Shown: positions 45,289 through 54,197, counted from the first letter of the stretch. The stretch: 64,000 nt of DNA from JASLEW01 sp035544895 (GCA_035544895.1 DASZZM010000049.1:186001-250000), one strand, 5' to 3'. Made by a program: numbers and translations. Notes: generated by a model not told the origin, from the sequence alone.

Positions 45289-45299
45289 CGCCAATAACG

Positions 45300-45599
45300 T
45301 TAGAACGCGAAATTATCGATTCCGCCGCAGATCCTTCCCGGCGAATTGTGGTAGGTCTTGACTGCCCCGCTGCTCGTGTCGACCACCGTGATCTTGTACT
45401 CGAGATCCGACAGGGCGCCGTAATAGAACTTGATGGCGCCGCCGAAGTCGAGCGCCTTGACCAGCAGCTCGACGTTGGAAGGGCTGGTGAAGCTGAAGCT
45501 CCCCGATTCGTCGCTCAGGGCGGCCGCGGTGCCCTGGCCGGCGGTGCCGTCGAACTGGTTGTGCCAGGCGACAGTCACCGCGACGCCGCCCCGGAGCAC
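45300..45599 (-). pseudogene. C-terminal fragment of a secreted beta-sandwich protein
   Basis: A 99-codon frame that reads as the end of a larger secreted module: VAVTVAWHNQFDGTAGQGTA, SFTSPSNVELLVKALDFGGA, FYYGALSDLEYKITVVDTSS and a final CGGIDNFAF. I have seen such modules repeated in big acidobacterial surface proteins, where they follow hundreds of residues. Here nothing precedes it: the first codon is an internal-looking Met with no signal peptide, and the upstream 180 bp are unrelated. A partial repeat copy abuts its 3' side. It is best taken as a truncated relic, although a short intracellular protein cannot be excluded. Confidence 0.6.
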
Positions 45600-45778
45600 G
45601 TACTGCCGGGCGCTCCGCGCGCCATGTGGCCCCCGGCGTTGGGAAAACCGGTGCGCGGTCCGTCTAATAGAACACTGTCACGAAAGAGAAACCCATGGCT
45701 CCGCCTCGTGGAGCTCGTCCAGGAGGCGCGCCTGCCACGACAAGCCACGGCTCTCGAGGCCGAAAGAGGAGATGTGTC

Positions 45779-47038
45779 ATGCACTGCACACAAAGGATCA
45801 CTAATGCGTTCTTCGTGCTGGCGCTAGTGTCCTTGATCCCAAGCGCAGCGATTGCTCAAAGCGGGTCTTGGACCACAAAGGCGTCGATGCCGACGCCGCG
45901 GGTCACCTTGGCTGGCGCGCAAGTGAAGGATGTTGTCTACGCCATCGGCGGCTACAACAGTTTCGGAGGTTTCAACCTTTTGTCCTCGAATGAGGCGTAC
46001 GACCCGGCTACCGACACCTGGAGCACCAAGGCCGCGATGCCAACCGCGCGGTATGTGTTGGCCGCGGCGGCAGTAAACGGAATCGTGTACGCCATAGGCG
46101 GAAACAATGGCGGCACAATTCTGAGCACGATGGAGGCCTACGACTCGGTGGCCAATACCTGGAGCACCAAGGCCGCCATGCCCACCGTGCGCTCCAACTT
46201 GGCCGCGGTGGTGGTGAACGGGATCGTGTACGCCATCGGTGGAAACACCTACTCCGGGAGCCTCAACACCGTGGAGGCGTATGACCCAACGACCGACACC
46301 TGGAGCACCAAGGCCGCCATGCCCACGGCGCGCTCCACCTTGGCCGCCGTAGAGGTGAACGGGATCGTTTACGCCATCGGGGGCTACGACGAAAGCTACA
46401 GAATTGTCGCCCCTGTGGAGGCCTACGACCCGGTCACCAACACGTGGAGCACCAAGGCCGCCATGCCCACCCCGCGGTATGAGGTGGCCGCGGCGGCAGT
46501 AAACGGGATCGTGTACGCCATAGGTGGGAATGTTTATCCTGTGTTCACAGATGTGAGCACCATGGAGGCCTACGACCCGGTCACCGACTCGTGGAGCACC
46601 AAGGCCGCCATGCCCACGGCGCGCGGCGCCTTGGCCGCGGTAGAGGCGAACGGGATCGTTTACGCCATAGGAGGAGACAATCCCATCGAGTTGCCAACGA
46701 ACGAGGCCTTCACCCCCGCCCCCTCCTGCAAGGTCGCCATCGGAGGCCCCTCTGCCAATCCGTCCGTCCTTTGGCCGCCAAACCACAAGCTGGTGAAGGT
46801 GACGGTCGACTATACGGCTACTGACCCGTGCGCCGTGACCTGTTCGCTTAGTGTCGCCAGCAGTGAGGGTAGCGCCTCGGACTGGGTGGTGGTGGACGCC
46901 CACCACGTGCTGCTGCGCGCCGAGCGAGCGGGAAACGGTAGCGGGCGGACCTATACGGTCACCGTCACTTGCGGTGACACCAACAGCAGCTCGTCGGTGC
47001 CCGTGACGGTGTCAGTGCCTCACGACCAGGGCCACTAG
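45779..47038 (+). CDS. secreted kelch-repeat protein
   Basis: A 419-residue secreted protein. The signal peptide is FFVLALVSLIPSAAIAQS. Residues about 30-315 are six kelch motifs of 46-50 residues, each with the pattern WSTKAAMPTxR, LAAxxVNGIVYAIGGN and a closing EAYDPxTDTW, which fold into a propeller. The motifs are almost identical even in DNA (the stretch ACCTGGAGCACCAAGGCCGC recurs), pointing to recent internal duplication. A C-terminal Ig-like domain follows (about 320-419, VLWPPNHKLVKVTVDYTATD). Ligand unknown; it could bind other surface proteins or glycans. GAGGAG before ATG 45779 supports the start. G+C is lower than in its neighbours. Its TAG overlaps the opposing SDR stop (CTAG). 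Confidence 0.88.
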   Translation: MHCTQRITNAFFVLALVSLIPSAAIAQSGSWTTKASMPTPRVTLAGAQVKDVVYAIGGYNSFGGFNLLSSNEAYDPATDTWSTKAAMPTARYVLAAAAVNGIVYAIGGNNGGTILSTMEAYDSVANTWSTKAAMPTVRSNLAAVVVNGIVYAIGGNTYSGSLNTVEAYDPTTDTWSTKAAMPTARSTLAAVEVNGIVYAIGGYDESYRIVAPVEAYDPVTNTWSTKAAMPTPRYEVAAAAVNGIVYAIGGNVYPVFTDVSTMEAYDPVTDSWSTKAAMPTARGALAAVEANGIVYAIGGDNPIELPTNEAFTPAPSCKVAIGGPSANPSVLWPPNHKLVKVTVDYTATDPCAVTCSLSVASSEGSASDWVVVDAHHVLLRAERAGNGSGRTYTVTVTCGDTNSSSSVPVTVSVPHDQGH

Positions 47039-47829
47039 ATCATCAGGTCCCCGCCGTTGATATCGACGGAGGCGCCGGTGATGTAGCCGGCGCGGTCGGA
47101 GGCCAGGAAGCAGATCAGGTCGGCGACCTCTTCGGGGGTGCCGAGGCGCGGCACCGGGAAGGTCCGGCAGTAGGCGGCGAGCTCCTCGGCGGTAGCGTGC
47201 TCGCGCGTCAGCTCGGTGTCGATGAGTCCCGGGCAGACCGCGTTGACGGTGATGCCGTGAGGCCCGAGCTCCTTGGCCGCCGCCCGCGTCAGGCCGAGCA
47301 GGCCGGCCTTGGAAGCGGTGTAGTGCGCCCCGCCGAGCGTGCTCACGCTCTTGCCGGCGGTGGAGGAGACGTTGACGATCCGCCCGTAGCCGCTGGCCTT
47401 CATCGCCGGGACGGCCGCCCGCGTGCACAAGAAGACCGCGGTCAGGTTCACCTCGATCGCGCTCCGCCACTCGGCCTCGTCGATCCGTTCGAAGCGCGTG
47501 GAGAGCGCGAGGGCCGCGTTGTTGACCAGGACGTCGAGGCGTCCGAAGCGCTCGAGCACCCGTTCGACCATGCCGTTCACCGCCGCCGCGTCGGCGACGT
47601 CGCCCGGCACGGCGATGGCGCGGCCACCCACGCCCCGGGTGCCGTTCGCGCGCTCGGCGGCCGCGCGATCGGCCATCAGCTCCGCGGCCACCGCCTCCGC
47701 CTGGTCGGCGCGGCGCGCGTTGACCGCCACCGCCGCGCCGCGCGCGAGCAGCATCTTCGCCGCCGCCTTGCCCAGCCCGCGCCGGGCGCCGGTGATCATG
47801 GCGACGCGTCCCGTGAAGTCCGCCTGCAT
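47035..47829 (-). CDS. short-chain dehydrogenase (FabG-like)
   Basis: A 264-residue NAD(P)-dependent oxidoreductase of the classical SDR family. It shows TGARRGLGKAAAKMLLARGA (cofactor loop, residue 10), NNAALALSTRF (residue 95), the catalytic Ser in VNVSSTAGK, the Tyr-x3-Lys in HYTASKAGLLGL (about 162) and VCPGLIDTELT. The usual substrate would be a 3-oxoacyl thioester or similar ketone. ATG 47829 is chosen because the family starts close to the cofactor motif; an ATG 12 codons upstream is possible. The gene converges on the kelch gene, with overlapping stop codons, and is divergent from the thioesterase gene. Confidence 0.9.
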   Translation of the reverse strand: MQADFTGRVAMITGARRGLGKAAAKMLLARGAAVAVNARRADQAEAVAAELMADRAAAERANGTRGVGGRAIAVPGDVADAAAVNGMVERVLERFGRLDVLVNNAALALSTRFERIDEAEWRSAIEVNLTAVFLCTRAAVPAMKASGYGRIVNVSSTAGKSVSTLGGAHYTASKAGLLGLTRAAAKELGPHGITVNAVCPGLIDTELTREHATAEELAAYCRTFPVPRLGTPEEVADLICFLASDRAGYITGASVDINGGDLMI

Positions 47830-47955
47830 GAGGCCAGGATGATGCCCGATCGCCGGCCCGCCCACAAGCCGAGACGGCTATACTGGCGCGCGAAAGGAGC
47901 CGGCTCACACCTGAACCGCACGGACCGGCTGGCCCGCACGCCGCCGGTGGCACGG

Positions 47956-48414
47956 ATGACACCGCCGCGGACCCACCTCGCGATCGACGCGCGCCTGTGC
48001 GGCGAGCCGCTGGAAATCGGCGACGGCAGCGCCCGCGTCGTCCTCACCGCGCTGCCCGAGATGGCGGTCGACGCGGCCGGCCTGGTGCACGGCGGTTTCG
48101 TCTTCGGTCTGGCCGACTATGCCGCCATGCTCGCCGTCAACGAGCCCAACGTCGTGCTGGGCAGCGCCGAGGTCCGCTTCCTCGCCCCCGTGACGGTTGG
48201 CGAGCGGCTGCTGGCGGCGGCGCGGGTGGTCGCGGGCGGTGGCGGCCGCAAGCGCCGCGTGAGCGTCGAAGTGCGGCGGGGCGAAACCGCGGTGCTGGCA
48301 GGCGATTTCACCTGCTTTGCTCTCGACCGCCACGTCCTCGACCCCGGCGCGCGCCGCGGCGCGCCCGCGGCCGAAGGTGAGCGGCGGGGCGCACCGGCGA
48401 GCGACGAGACATGA
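47956..48414 (+). CDS. hotdog-fold thioesterase (PaaI-like)
   Basis: A 152-residue hotdog-fold protein likely to hydrolyse an acyl-CoA in the cytoplasm. The signature VHGGFVFGLADYAAMLAVNE (about 48-67) holds the active-site helix, and GSAEVRFLAPVTVGERL is the following core strand. A variable Arg/Ala-rich tail ends the protein. ATG 47956 gives the normal family length. The stop overlaps the ATG of the ThDP-enzyme gene by 4 bp, so the two proteins are made together and may act on the same acyl substrate. Confidence 0.82.
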   Translation: MTPPRTHLAIDARLCGEPLEIGDGSARVVLTALPEMAVDAAGLVHGGFVFGLADYAAMLAVNEPNVVLGSAEVRFLAPVTVGERLLAAARVVAGGGGRKRRVSVEVRRGETAVLAGDFTCFALDRHVLDPGARRGAPAAEGERRGAPASDET

Positions 48415-50162
48415 ACGGCGGCGACCGCATCGCGGCGGTGCTGGCCGACCAGGGAGTCCACTTCCTGTTCACCCTCTGCGGCGGTCACATCTCGCCCATC
48501 CTGGTCGGCGCCAAGCGACGCGGCATCCGCGTGGTGGACGTCCGCCACGAGGCCGACGCGGTGTTCGCGGCCGATGCCGTCGCCCGGCTGACCGGCCGGC
48601 CCGGCGTCGCCGCCGTCACCGCCGGACCCGGCGTCACCAACACCATCACCGCGATCAAGAACGCGCAACTCGCGCAGTCGCCGGTGGTGGTTCTCGGCGG
48701 CGCCACGGCCACGCTGCTCAAGGGAAGGGGAGCGCTCCAGGACATCGACCAGCTCGAGCTCGTCCGCCCGCATGTCAAATGGGCCGCCGCGGCGCGCACG
48801 GTCAGGGAGCTCGGGGCATTGCTCGGCCAGGCCTTCGGCGTCGCACGTGCCGGCGTGCCCGGGCCGGTTTTCCTGGAGTGTCCGGTCGACCTTCTGTATG
48901 ACGAGCCGCTGGTCCGCCAGTGGTACAGCGCCGGCACGCGTGCGAGCGGCCTGCGCGGACTGGCGACGCGGCTCTACATCGGCCGCCACCTCAACCGCCT
49001 GTTTCGCGGCGGCGCCGGTGCCGCCCCGGCCGCGCCGCCCGGCCCGTCGGCCGCGCCGCTGCCGCCCGTCGGCCGCGGCGCGGTTCGCCGGGCGGCTGCC
49101 GATCTGCGGCGTTCCCGCCGGCCGGTGCTGGTGGTGGGCAGCCAGGCCCTGCTCGCGGCCGGCGAAGTGGCGGCGCTGGCGCGCGCGGTCGAGACGATCG
49201 GCGTCCCCGTCTACCTGGCCGGCGTCGCCCGGGGCCTGCTCGGCGCCACCCACCCCTTGCAGCTCCGCCACCGCCGCAAGGAGGCGCTGCGCGAGGCCGA
49301 CCTGGTGCTGCTCGCCGGCATCCCGTGCGATTTTCGTCTCGACTACGGCCGCCAGATCGGCCGCCAGGCGCGCCTCGTCATGGTCAGCCGCCAGGCCGCC
49401 GACCTGCGCCAGAACCGTCGCCCGGACCTCGCGGTCCACGCCGACCCGGCGCGTTTTCTGCGTGCCCTGGCCGATCGCCTTGCCGGCCGTGCGGCGGCCA
49501 GCGGCCTCTGGCGGGAGTGGCTGGGCACGCTGCGGGCCCGCGACGCGCAGAGGGAAGAGGAGATCGCGCTGCAGGCAGCCGCGCCGGCCGCCGGCGGCCT
49601 GGTCAACCCGCTCCAGCTCTGCCGCGAGATCGACGGCCTGCTCGCGCCGGGAAGCCTGGTGGTGGCCGACGGCGGCGATTTCGTCGCCACCGCGTCGTAC
49701 ACCGTCCGCCCACGCGGTCCCCTGTGCTGGCTCGACCCGGGCGTCTTCGGCACCCTCGGCGTCGGCGGCGGTTTCGCCCTGGGCGCCAAGCTCTGCCGGC
49801 CGGAGGCCGACGTGTGGATCCTCTACGGCGACGGTTCGGTCGCCTACAGCCTCGCCGAGTTCGACTCTTTCGCCCGCCATGGCTTGCCGGTCATCGCGGT
49901 GGTCGGCAACGACGCCGGTTGGACCCAGATCGCCCGCGAGCAGGTCGAAGTCCTCGGCGACGAGGTGGCGACCGTGCTGGCGCGCACCGACTATCACCGG
50001 GTCGCCGAGGGCTACGGCGGCAAGGGGCTGCTGCTCGACCGCCCCGAAGACACCAAAGCCGTGCTCGCCGAGGCCTTGCGCCTCGCGCGCGCCGGCACTC
50101 CCGTGCTGGTCAACGTCCACATCGGCAAGACCGACTTCCGCAAGGGCTCGATCTCGATGTAA
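48411..50162 (+). CDS. thiamine diphosphate enzyme, acetolactate synthase / 2-hydroxyacyl-CoA lyase-like
   Basis: A 583-residue ThDP-dependent lyase or synthase. The Pyr domain has the cofactor-activating Glu in VRHEADAVFAADAVARLTG (about 47) and TAGPGVTNTITAIKNAQLAQ. The central domain (about 220-350) carries a Rossmann-like fold. The PP domain has GDGSVAYSLAEFDSFARHG (about 473) and NDAGWTQIAREQVEVLG, the metal/diphosphate motif. The overall look is nearer to ILVBL/HACL-type proteins than to biosynthetic IlvB, and no regulatory IlvH subunit is close. It overlaps the thioesterase gene by 4 bp, which favours acyl-CoA-linked chemistry. Exact substrate unknown. Confidence 0.88.
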   Translation: MNGGDRIAAVLADQGVHFLFTLCGGHISPILVGAKRRGIRVVDVRHEADAVFAADAVARLTGRPGVAAVTAGPGVTNTITAIKNAQLAQSPVVVLGGATATLLKGRGALQDIDQLELVRPHVKWAAAARTVRELGALLGQAFGVARAGVPGPVFLECPVDLLYDEPLVRQWYSAGTRASGLRGLATRLYIGRHLNRLFRGGAGAAPAAPPGPSAAPLPPVGRGAVRRAAADLRRSRRPVLVVGSQALLAAGEVAALARAVETIGVPVYLAGVARGLLGATHPLQLRHRRKEALREADLVLLAGIPCDFRLDYGRQIGRQARLVMVSRQAADLRQNRRPDLAVHADPARFLRALADRLAGRAAASGLWREWLGTLRARDAQREEEIALQAAAPAAGGLVNPLQLCREIDGLLAPGSLVVADGGDFVATASYTVRPRGPLCWLDPGVFGTLGVGGGFALGAKLCRPEADVWILYGDGSVAYSLAEFDSFARHGLPVIAVVGNDAGWTQIAREQVEVLGDEVATVLARTDYHRVAEGYGGKGLLLDRPEDTKAVLAEALRLARAGTPVLVNVHIGKTDFRKGSISM

Positions 50163-50210
50163 GCGTAAGCGCTGGGAAGGGACCCAGCGCGCCCGATCAC
50201 ATTGCCAGCC

Positions 50211-52049
50211 ATGAAAGCTCTCTCCGGCAAACGCTGGCTGGCGCTCCTCGGCGTCGCGCTGCCGCTGCTGGCGGGGACGGCGTTGCGGCTCTGGAACCTC
50301 GCCGGCCAGATCCTGGGAGGCGACGAGCTGCACGCGGTGCGCGTGGCCCTGGCGCAGCCGATCGCGAGCATCCTCACCACCTACCAGCCGGCCGACAGCT
50401 CCATCCCGCTGACGGCGCTCGACCGTCTCCTGCTCGACCACGGCGTCATGATCGGCGAGGGCCTGCTGCGGCTGCCCTCCCTGGCCTGCGGCCTCCTCGC
50501 CCTGGCGCTGTTGCCCGCGGCTGCAGCCGGCCGGATCGATGGGCGCGCCGTCGTCCTGCTGCGCTGGCTGGTCGCGCTCTCGCCGCTGCTCGTCTTCTAC
50601 AGCCGGATCGCCCGCTCATATATGCCGGTGGTGCTGCTCGCCTGGCTGGCGACCCTGTTCTTCGGCGCCTGGTGGCGCACAGGCGCCCGCCGCGCGGCCC
50701 TCGGCTATGTGGCGGCCGCCGCGCTCGCCGTCTGGCTCCATCTCGGAGCCGCGCCCTTCGTCGTCGCGCCCCTGCTCTTCGCGCTGGGAGACCTGACTGT
50801 GGAGTGGTGGTGGGCAAGGCGGCCCGCCGCTGGGCCGGCGCGCGAACCGAGCGCGGCTGGGCTGCCAGGGCGCACCGCCGGGAGGCGGCCACGCGGCCTG
50901 GCGCTGCTCGCCGCGGGGCTGGCCGCGGCCTGCGCCCTGTTCCTGGCGCCGGCGCACGCCTCGCTGGCGCAGCTCGTCGTCGCCAAGCGGCAGGCGCAGG
51001 CAATCCCCCTTGCCACCTGGCTGGACGTGCTGTGTCTGCAAGCGGGCAGCGCGCGGCCGGTTGCCGCCGTCTTCTTCTGGGGCGCCGCCCTCGCCGGCGC
51101 CGCCACCTTGCTGCGGCGGCGGCCGCGCCTGGCCGCCTACACTCTCGCCCTCGCCGCCGCCCAGGTGGCCGGCATCCTGGCCCTTTCCCCGCTCGGCATC
51201 GCCGAGCCGCTGGTGCTCGACCGTTATCTCCTGCCCGTGCTGCCCCTGGTCCTGCTCTGGGTAGCCTGCGGACTGGCGCGCCCCTGGTGGCCCAACCAGG
51301 GTCCGCTCGGCCGCGCCGGCCAGCGCCTCGGCGCCTATGGCTTGGTGGCGGCGCTCGCCGCCGCCGGACCCTTCGCCGACCCAGCCCTACGCACGAGCTC
51401 GTTCGCCCACCACAACGATTTCGTCGACTTCGTCCGCCCGCGCGCTGTGGTTCCGGCGGGAGTCCTTCCCCAGCCCTACCGCGCCCTGGGAGGAGGCGCC
51501 GTCGTCGAGTTCCCCTGGCCGCCGGCCTGGGACTTCGGCCGCGCCTTCTACGCCTACCAGGAGATCCACGGCCAGCGCGTCCTTGCCGCCGCCCCGCCCG
51601 GCTTTCTCCAGGATCCCCGCCTGCGCTGGCGCAACCTGGCCTCCCCCGAGCCCCGGGCGCTGGCAGCGCTGGGAGCATCGCCTGGACCCTGGCCCCTGCC
51701 TGCAAGTCCTTCGGCCCGGCCGGCGGTTCGGCCCGTCACCGCGCCACGCGCCCTCGGCTCCGCGGTCGACGCGAGATCGCCGCACGGAACCGCCACCGTC
51801 ACAGCCCGCTGGCTGGTCATCCACTCCGACCTCGGCGCCGAAGAAGACCGCCTCCTCTTGCCAGGCCGCGCCGCCGCCGCAGGCCCGCCCCGCCGCGCCA
51901 TGCCGCCGCAGCAGCGTCGCTTCCTGCATGCCGAAGCCGAGCGCCTCGCCGCCCGCCTGCAATCCGACTGGGGCAACCCGGCCTATTCCGATGGGGTTGT
52001 CAAGGTCTGGGACCTAGCCGGCGTCGCTCGCCGGCTCCGACGGCGCTGA
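50211..52049 (+). CDS. GT-C-type membrane protein (PMT-like)
   Basis: A 612-residue inner-membrane protein with about ten to twelve helices. The first loop has GQILGGDELHAVRVALAQPI, the acidic motif expected in GT-C glycosyltransferases, followed by RLPSLACGLLALALLPAAAA, the usual second-helix motif. A charged 35-residue insert lies near 215, and the C-terminal 200 residues are extracytoplasmic with QEIHGQRVLAAAPPGFLQDP. No clear Shine-Dalgarno sequence precedes ATG 50211 (a TTG three codons upstream is possible). It follows the ThDP-enzyme gene by 48 bp on the same strand. Sugar specificity unknown. A 38-bp piece of its coding DNA recurs 0.9 kb downstream. Confidence 0.8.
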   Translation: MKALSGKRWLALLGVALPLLAGTALRLWNLAGQILGGDELHAVRVALAQPIASILTTYQPADSSIPLTALDRLLLDHGVMIGEGLLRLPSLACGLLALALLPAAAAGRIDGRAVVLLRWLVALSPLLVFYSRIARSYMPVVLLAWLATLFFGAWWRTGARRAALGYVAAAALAVWLHLGAAPFVVAPLLFALGDLTVEWWWARRPAAGPAREPSAAGLPGRTAGRRPRGLALLAAGLAAACALFLAPAHASLAQLVVAKRQAQAIPLATWLDVLCLQAGSARPVAAVFFWGAALAGAATLLRRRPRLAAYTLALAAAQVAGILALSPLGIAEPLVLDRYLLPVLPLVLLWVACGLARPWWPNQGPLGRAGQRLGAYGLVAALAAAGPFADPALRTSSFAHHNDFVDFVRPRAVVPAGVLPQPYRALGGGAVVEFPWPPAWDFGRAFYAYQEIHGQRVLAAAPPGFLQDPRLRWRNLASPEPRALAALGASPGPWPLPASPSARPAVRPVTAPRALGSAVDARSPHGTATVTARWLVIHSDLGAEEDRLLLPGRAAAAGPPRRAMPPQQRRFLHAEAERLAARLQSDWGNPAYSDGVVKVWDLAGVARRLRRR

Positions 52050-52162
52050 GAACAGCCCCTCTTCTCGCCATCCCCCGGGAAAACGACCGCCGCGCCTGCA
52101 CTTGCTTCGTGGTCAGCAGGTCATCGATTCAAACTCCTCGGAGTCACCAGTTTCGCCCAGGT

Positions 52163-52390
52163 TCACCCGAGAGGCGCCAGGTCTTCCCCCAAGCGATCCA
52201 GGGCGACGGCGCGGAAGCGGGGCGCAAGTGGGTAGGAGTCGGGACCCGCATGGACGACCACCAGCTCTTCGAGGCGCAGGATGTCGAGCGCGGAGCGCAT
52301 GGACGGGGTCGCCCGCGGGCTGCTGGTGAGCTTCAGCTCGAAACCGCGCCGGGTGTTGCCGCGGCGGACCAGTAAGAATACCAGGAAATC
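52163..52390 (-). pseudogene. C-terminal remnant of a DUF4143 ATPase
   Basis: On the minus strand about 75 codons end at TGA 52163-52165 and read RGNTRRGFELKLTSSPRATP, SMRSALDILRLEELVVVHAG and PDSYPLAPRFRAVALDRLGE. This is the characteristic end of AAA-type ATPases with a DUF4143 domain (restriction-fold-like tail). The N-terminal four fifths are missing and no start is present. At the upstream edge lies a small palindrome, CGGAGTTCGACTCCG (52392-52406). The fragment is a gene relic in a decayed 485-bp stretch that otherwise holds only the short duplication at 52436. Confidence 0.7.
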
Positions 52391-52435
52391 TCGGAGTTCG
52401 ACTCCGAATTTTCAAGTCAGTCTGGCTGAAGAGCT

Positions 52436-52473
52436 CCTTCTATGCCTACCAGGAGATCCACGGCCAGCGCGTC
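52436..52473 (+). repeat. 38-bp duplicated piece of the upstream GT-C gene
   Basis: CCTTCTATGCCTACCAGGAG and ATCCACGGCCAGCGCGTC repeat 51544-51581 with one mismatch and keep the reading FYAYQEIHGQRV. Downstream the frame continues briefly (AETPTSGSWYLTRPW) and then loses meaning. Confidence 0.8.
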
Positions 52474-52534
52474 GCAGAGACACCGACCTCCGGGTCCTGG
52501 TACCTTACGCGGCCTTGGCACCGGGGGCGCTGCG

Positions 52535-52957
52535 TCAAGCCAGCAGTTCGACGGCGAGTTCGGCAGGCAACCGGCGATAGAACTTGTTGTCGGCCGTCAC
52601 CAGAACCGCTTTTCTCTCCTCCGCCACTGCGAGATAGGCAGCGTCATAGAACGTCAGGCCGTGGCTCAGGGCGAGAGCAACGGTCCGCTGGACCAACTCA
52701 CCGCTCAGGGGAACTTCGTCGAGGCCGAGATCGCAGAGGACAGCGAGAGCTTCGGCGGCGTCTGCCGGGCGTTTGAGGCAGAGAACATTGCCGACCTCGT
52801 AAAGCCAGAGCGGGGGAACTGCGAGGCTCAGCTGGCCCTGCTGCCAGCGCTCCAGGAGGTGACTGGCCGCAGCATGACCAGGCTCGTCCTCAGCGTCCAG
52901 GACCCACTTCAGGATGACCGAGGCATCCGGCACGACGGGCGCCGAGCGGCTGCTCAT
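52535..52957 (-). CDS. vapC: PIN-domain ribonuclease toxin
   Basis: A 140-residue PIN toxin. The acidic residues are Asp 11 in VVPDASVILKWVL, Glu near 54 in WLYEVGNVLCLK, Asp near 103 in GLTFYDAAYLAVAEE and Asp near 121 in LVTADNKFYRRL. The FYDAAYLAxA motif is typical of the VapC group that cuts tRNA or rRNA loops, but the target is unknown. The ATG at 52957 overlaps the stop of its antitoxin gene by 4 bp. It is the second toxin-antitoxin pair in the window and not a close copy of the first. Confidence 0.9.
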   Translation of the reverse strand: MSSRSAPVVPDASVILKWVLDAEDEPGHAAASHLLERWQQGQLSLAVPPLWLYEVGNVLCLKRPADAAEALAVLCDLGLDEVPLSGELVQRTVALALSHGLTFYDAAYLAVAEERKAVLVTADNKFYRRLPAELAVELLA

Positions 52958-53184
52958 TCGGTATCTCGATAGGAGCGGAGCGTCAGGAGAATCTCGGCGG
53001 TCGGGACGTGGGGTCCGGCTCGCCGAAGCGCTTCGAGCTTCTCGATTGCCTGCCTCTGCCGTACCAGCGCCAGCTGCGCTCGCAAGGCTGCGTTCGCGAA
53101 GCGGCTGCGCTCTCCGGCCGGGATCAGATTATCGAGCGCCTCTTTGACTTCGTCGTCGAGTACCAAGTTCACTTTGGCAGTCAT
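52954..53184 (-). CDS. vapB: antitoxin of the second PIN toxin
   Basis: A 76-residue protein starting at ATG 53184, chosen because GGAGATT lies at a good distance upstream. The N-terminal AKVNLVLDDEVKEALDNLIP and GERSRFANAALRAQL fit a ribbon-helix-helix DNA-binding fold. The tail EKLEALRRAGPHVPTAEILL should contact the toxin. Stop and toxin start overlap (ATGA). Together they would repress their own promoter in the 80 bp towards the methyltransferase gene's end. Confidence 0.8.
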   Translation of the reverse strand: MTAKVNLVLDDEVKEALDNLIPAGERSRFANAALRAQLALVRQRQAIEKLEALRRAGPHVPTAEILLTLRSYRDTE

Positions 53185-53263
53185 GAAGAATCTCCGGAGA
53201 GAAAAATCATCCACACAAATCTACCACATTCCGGCTTCGTGAGGTACCGGCGAGAGGTCCAGG

Positions 53264-54142
53264 TCAGACGGCTCCGGTCCGCTCGAGCAGCTCGTAGCCG
53301 CTCAGGCGGAGGAAGCGCTCGCGGCGGGCGGCCGGGGTGAGGCGGTAGAGCAGCCACCAGAACCAGGCCATGGAGCTCTCGCGCCGCAGCCGGCGGGATT
53401 CCAGGAATCCCGGACGGAAGTCCTTCTCGCGCCACCCGAAAGGACGGAAGAAGTCGACTCCCGCGGCCGGCGCGAAGCGAAATGGCGCGTTGCCGGCGGC
53501 GACCGTCGCCCCCCAGGCCTTCTGGATGCGCGGCATGAGCTCGGGCGAGATGAGGTCGAACAGCCACCAGCGGAAGCTCCTCTCGGCGGCGAGGTCGGCG
53601 GCCAGCGCGCCGACCTCATCTTCGCCGAGATAGATCAGCAGTCCCTCGGAAACCACCAGCGTGGGGCCGGGCAGCGCCCCGGCGCGCGCGAAGAACGCTC
53701 GCCTCGCCGGCCGGTCGGCGAGATCGAGGCGCACGCGCTCGACCTCGCAGACTGGGGTCTCGCCCGCCAGCATCTCCTCCTTGTAATCCAGGATCTCGGG
53801 CAGGTCGACCTCGATCCAGCGCAGGCCGGCCGGCAGGGGCAGGCGATAGGGGCGGACGTCGAGGCCGCAGGCGAGGTTGAGCACGGTCCGCGCCCCATCC
53901 TGCCCGGCCTGCCCGGTCGTGCGCAGGATCAGCTCGTCGAAGACGCAGGTCCGCACCACCATCGGCCAGCCCCAGGCCCTGCCCTTGGGGACGGAGCGCA
54001 GGATCTGCTCGCCGCGCTCGCCCGCCAGCCGGCGGGCGTAGGGGTCGTGGAAGTGGGCGTCGGGACGCTCGCTCTCGATGGCGCGGTACATCGCCACCCA
54101 ACGTGCCGTGTCCGAGATGTTGCGGATCGCCCCGTTGCTCAT
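53264..54142 (-). CDS. SAM-dependent methyltransferase, leucine carboxyl methyltransferase family
   Basis: A 292-residue class I methyltransferase of the PPM1/LCMT type. It has ISDTARWVAMYRAIESERPD at the start, HDPYARRLAG, the SAM loop VLNLACGLDVRPYRLPLPAG (about 88), WIEVDLPEILDYKEEML, and VSEGLLIYLGEDEV (about 165). In bacteria these enzymes methylate carboxyl or hydroxyl groups of small molecules; the real substrate is unknown. ATG 54142 is used (GGAGCGAGC upstream); the longer frame has no family similarity. It follows the YfhO-like gene on the same strand after 55 bp. Confidence 0.88.
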   Translation of the reverse strand: MSNGAIRNISDTARWVAMYRAIESERPDAHFHDPYARRLAGERGEQILRSVPKGRAWGWPMVVRTCVFDELILRTTGQAGQDGARTVLNLACGLDVRPYRLPLPAGLRWIEVDLPEILDYKEEMLAGETPVCEVERVRLDLADRPARRAFFARAGALPGPTLVVSEGLLIYLGEDEVGALAADLAAERSFRWWLFDLISPELMPRIQKAWGATVAAGNAPFRFAPAAGVDFFRPFGWREKDFRPGFLESRRLRRESSMAWFWWLLYRLTPAARRERFLRLSGYELLERTGAV

Positions 54143-54197
54143 CGTGAGCTCGCTCCGTCGTCGTGCCGGGCGGCGGACCGGCGCGGCGGATCGGATT

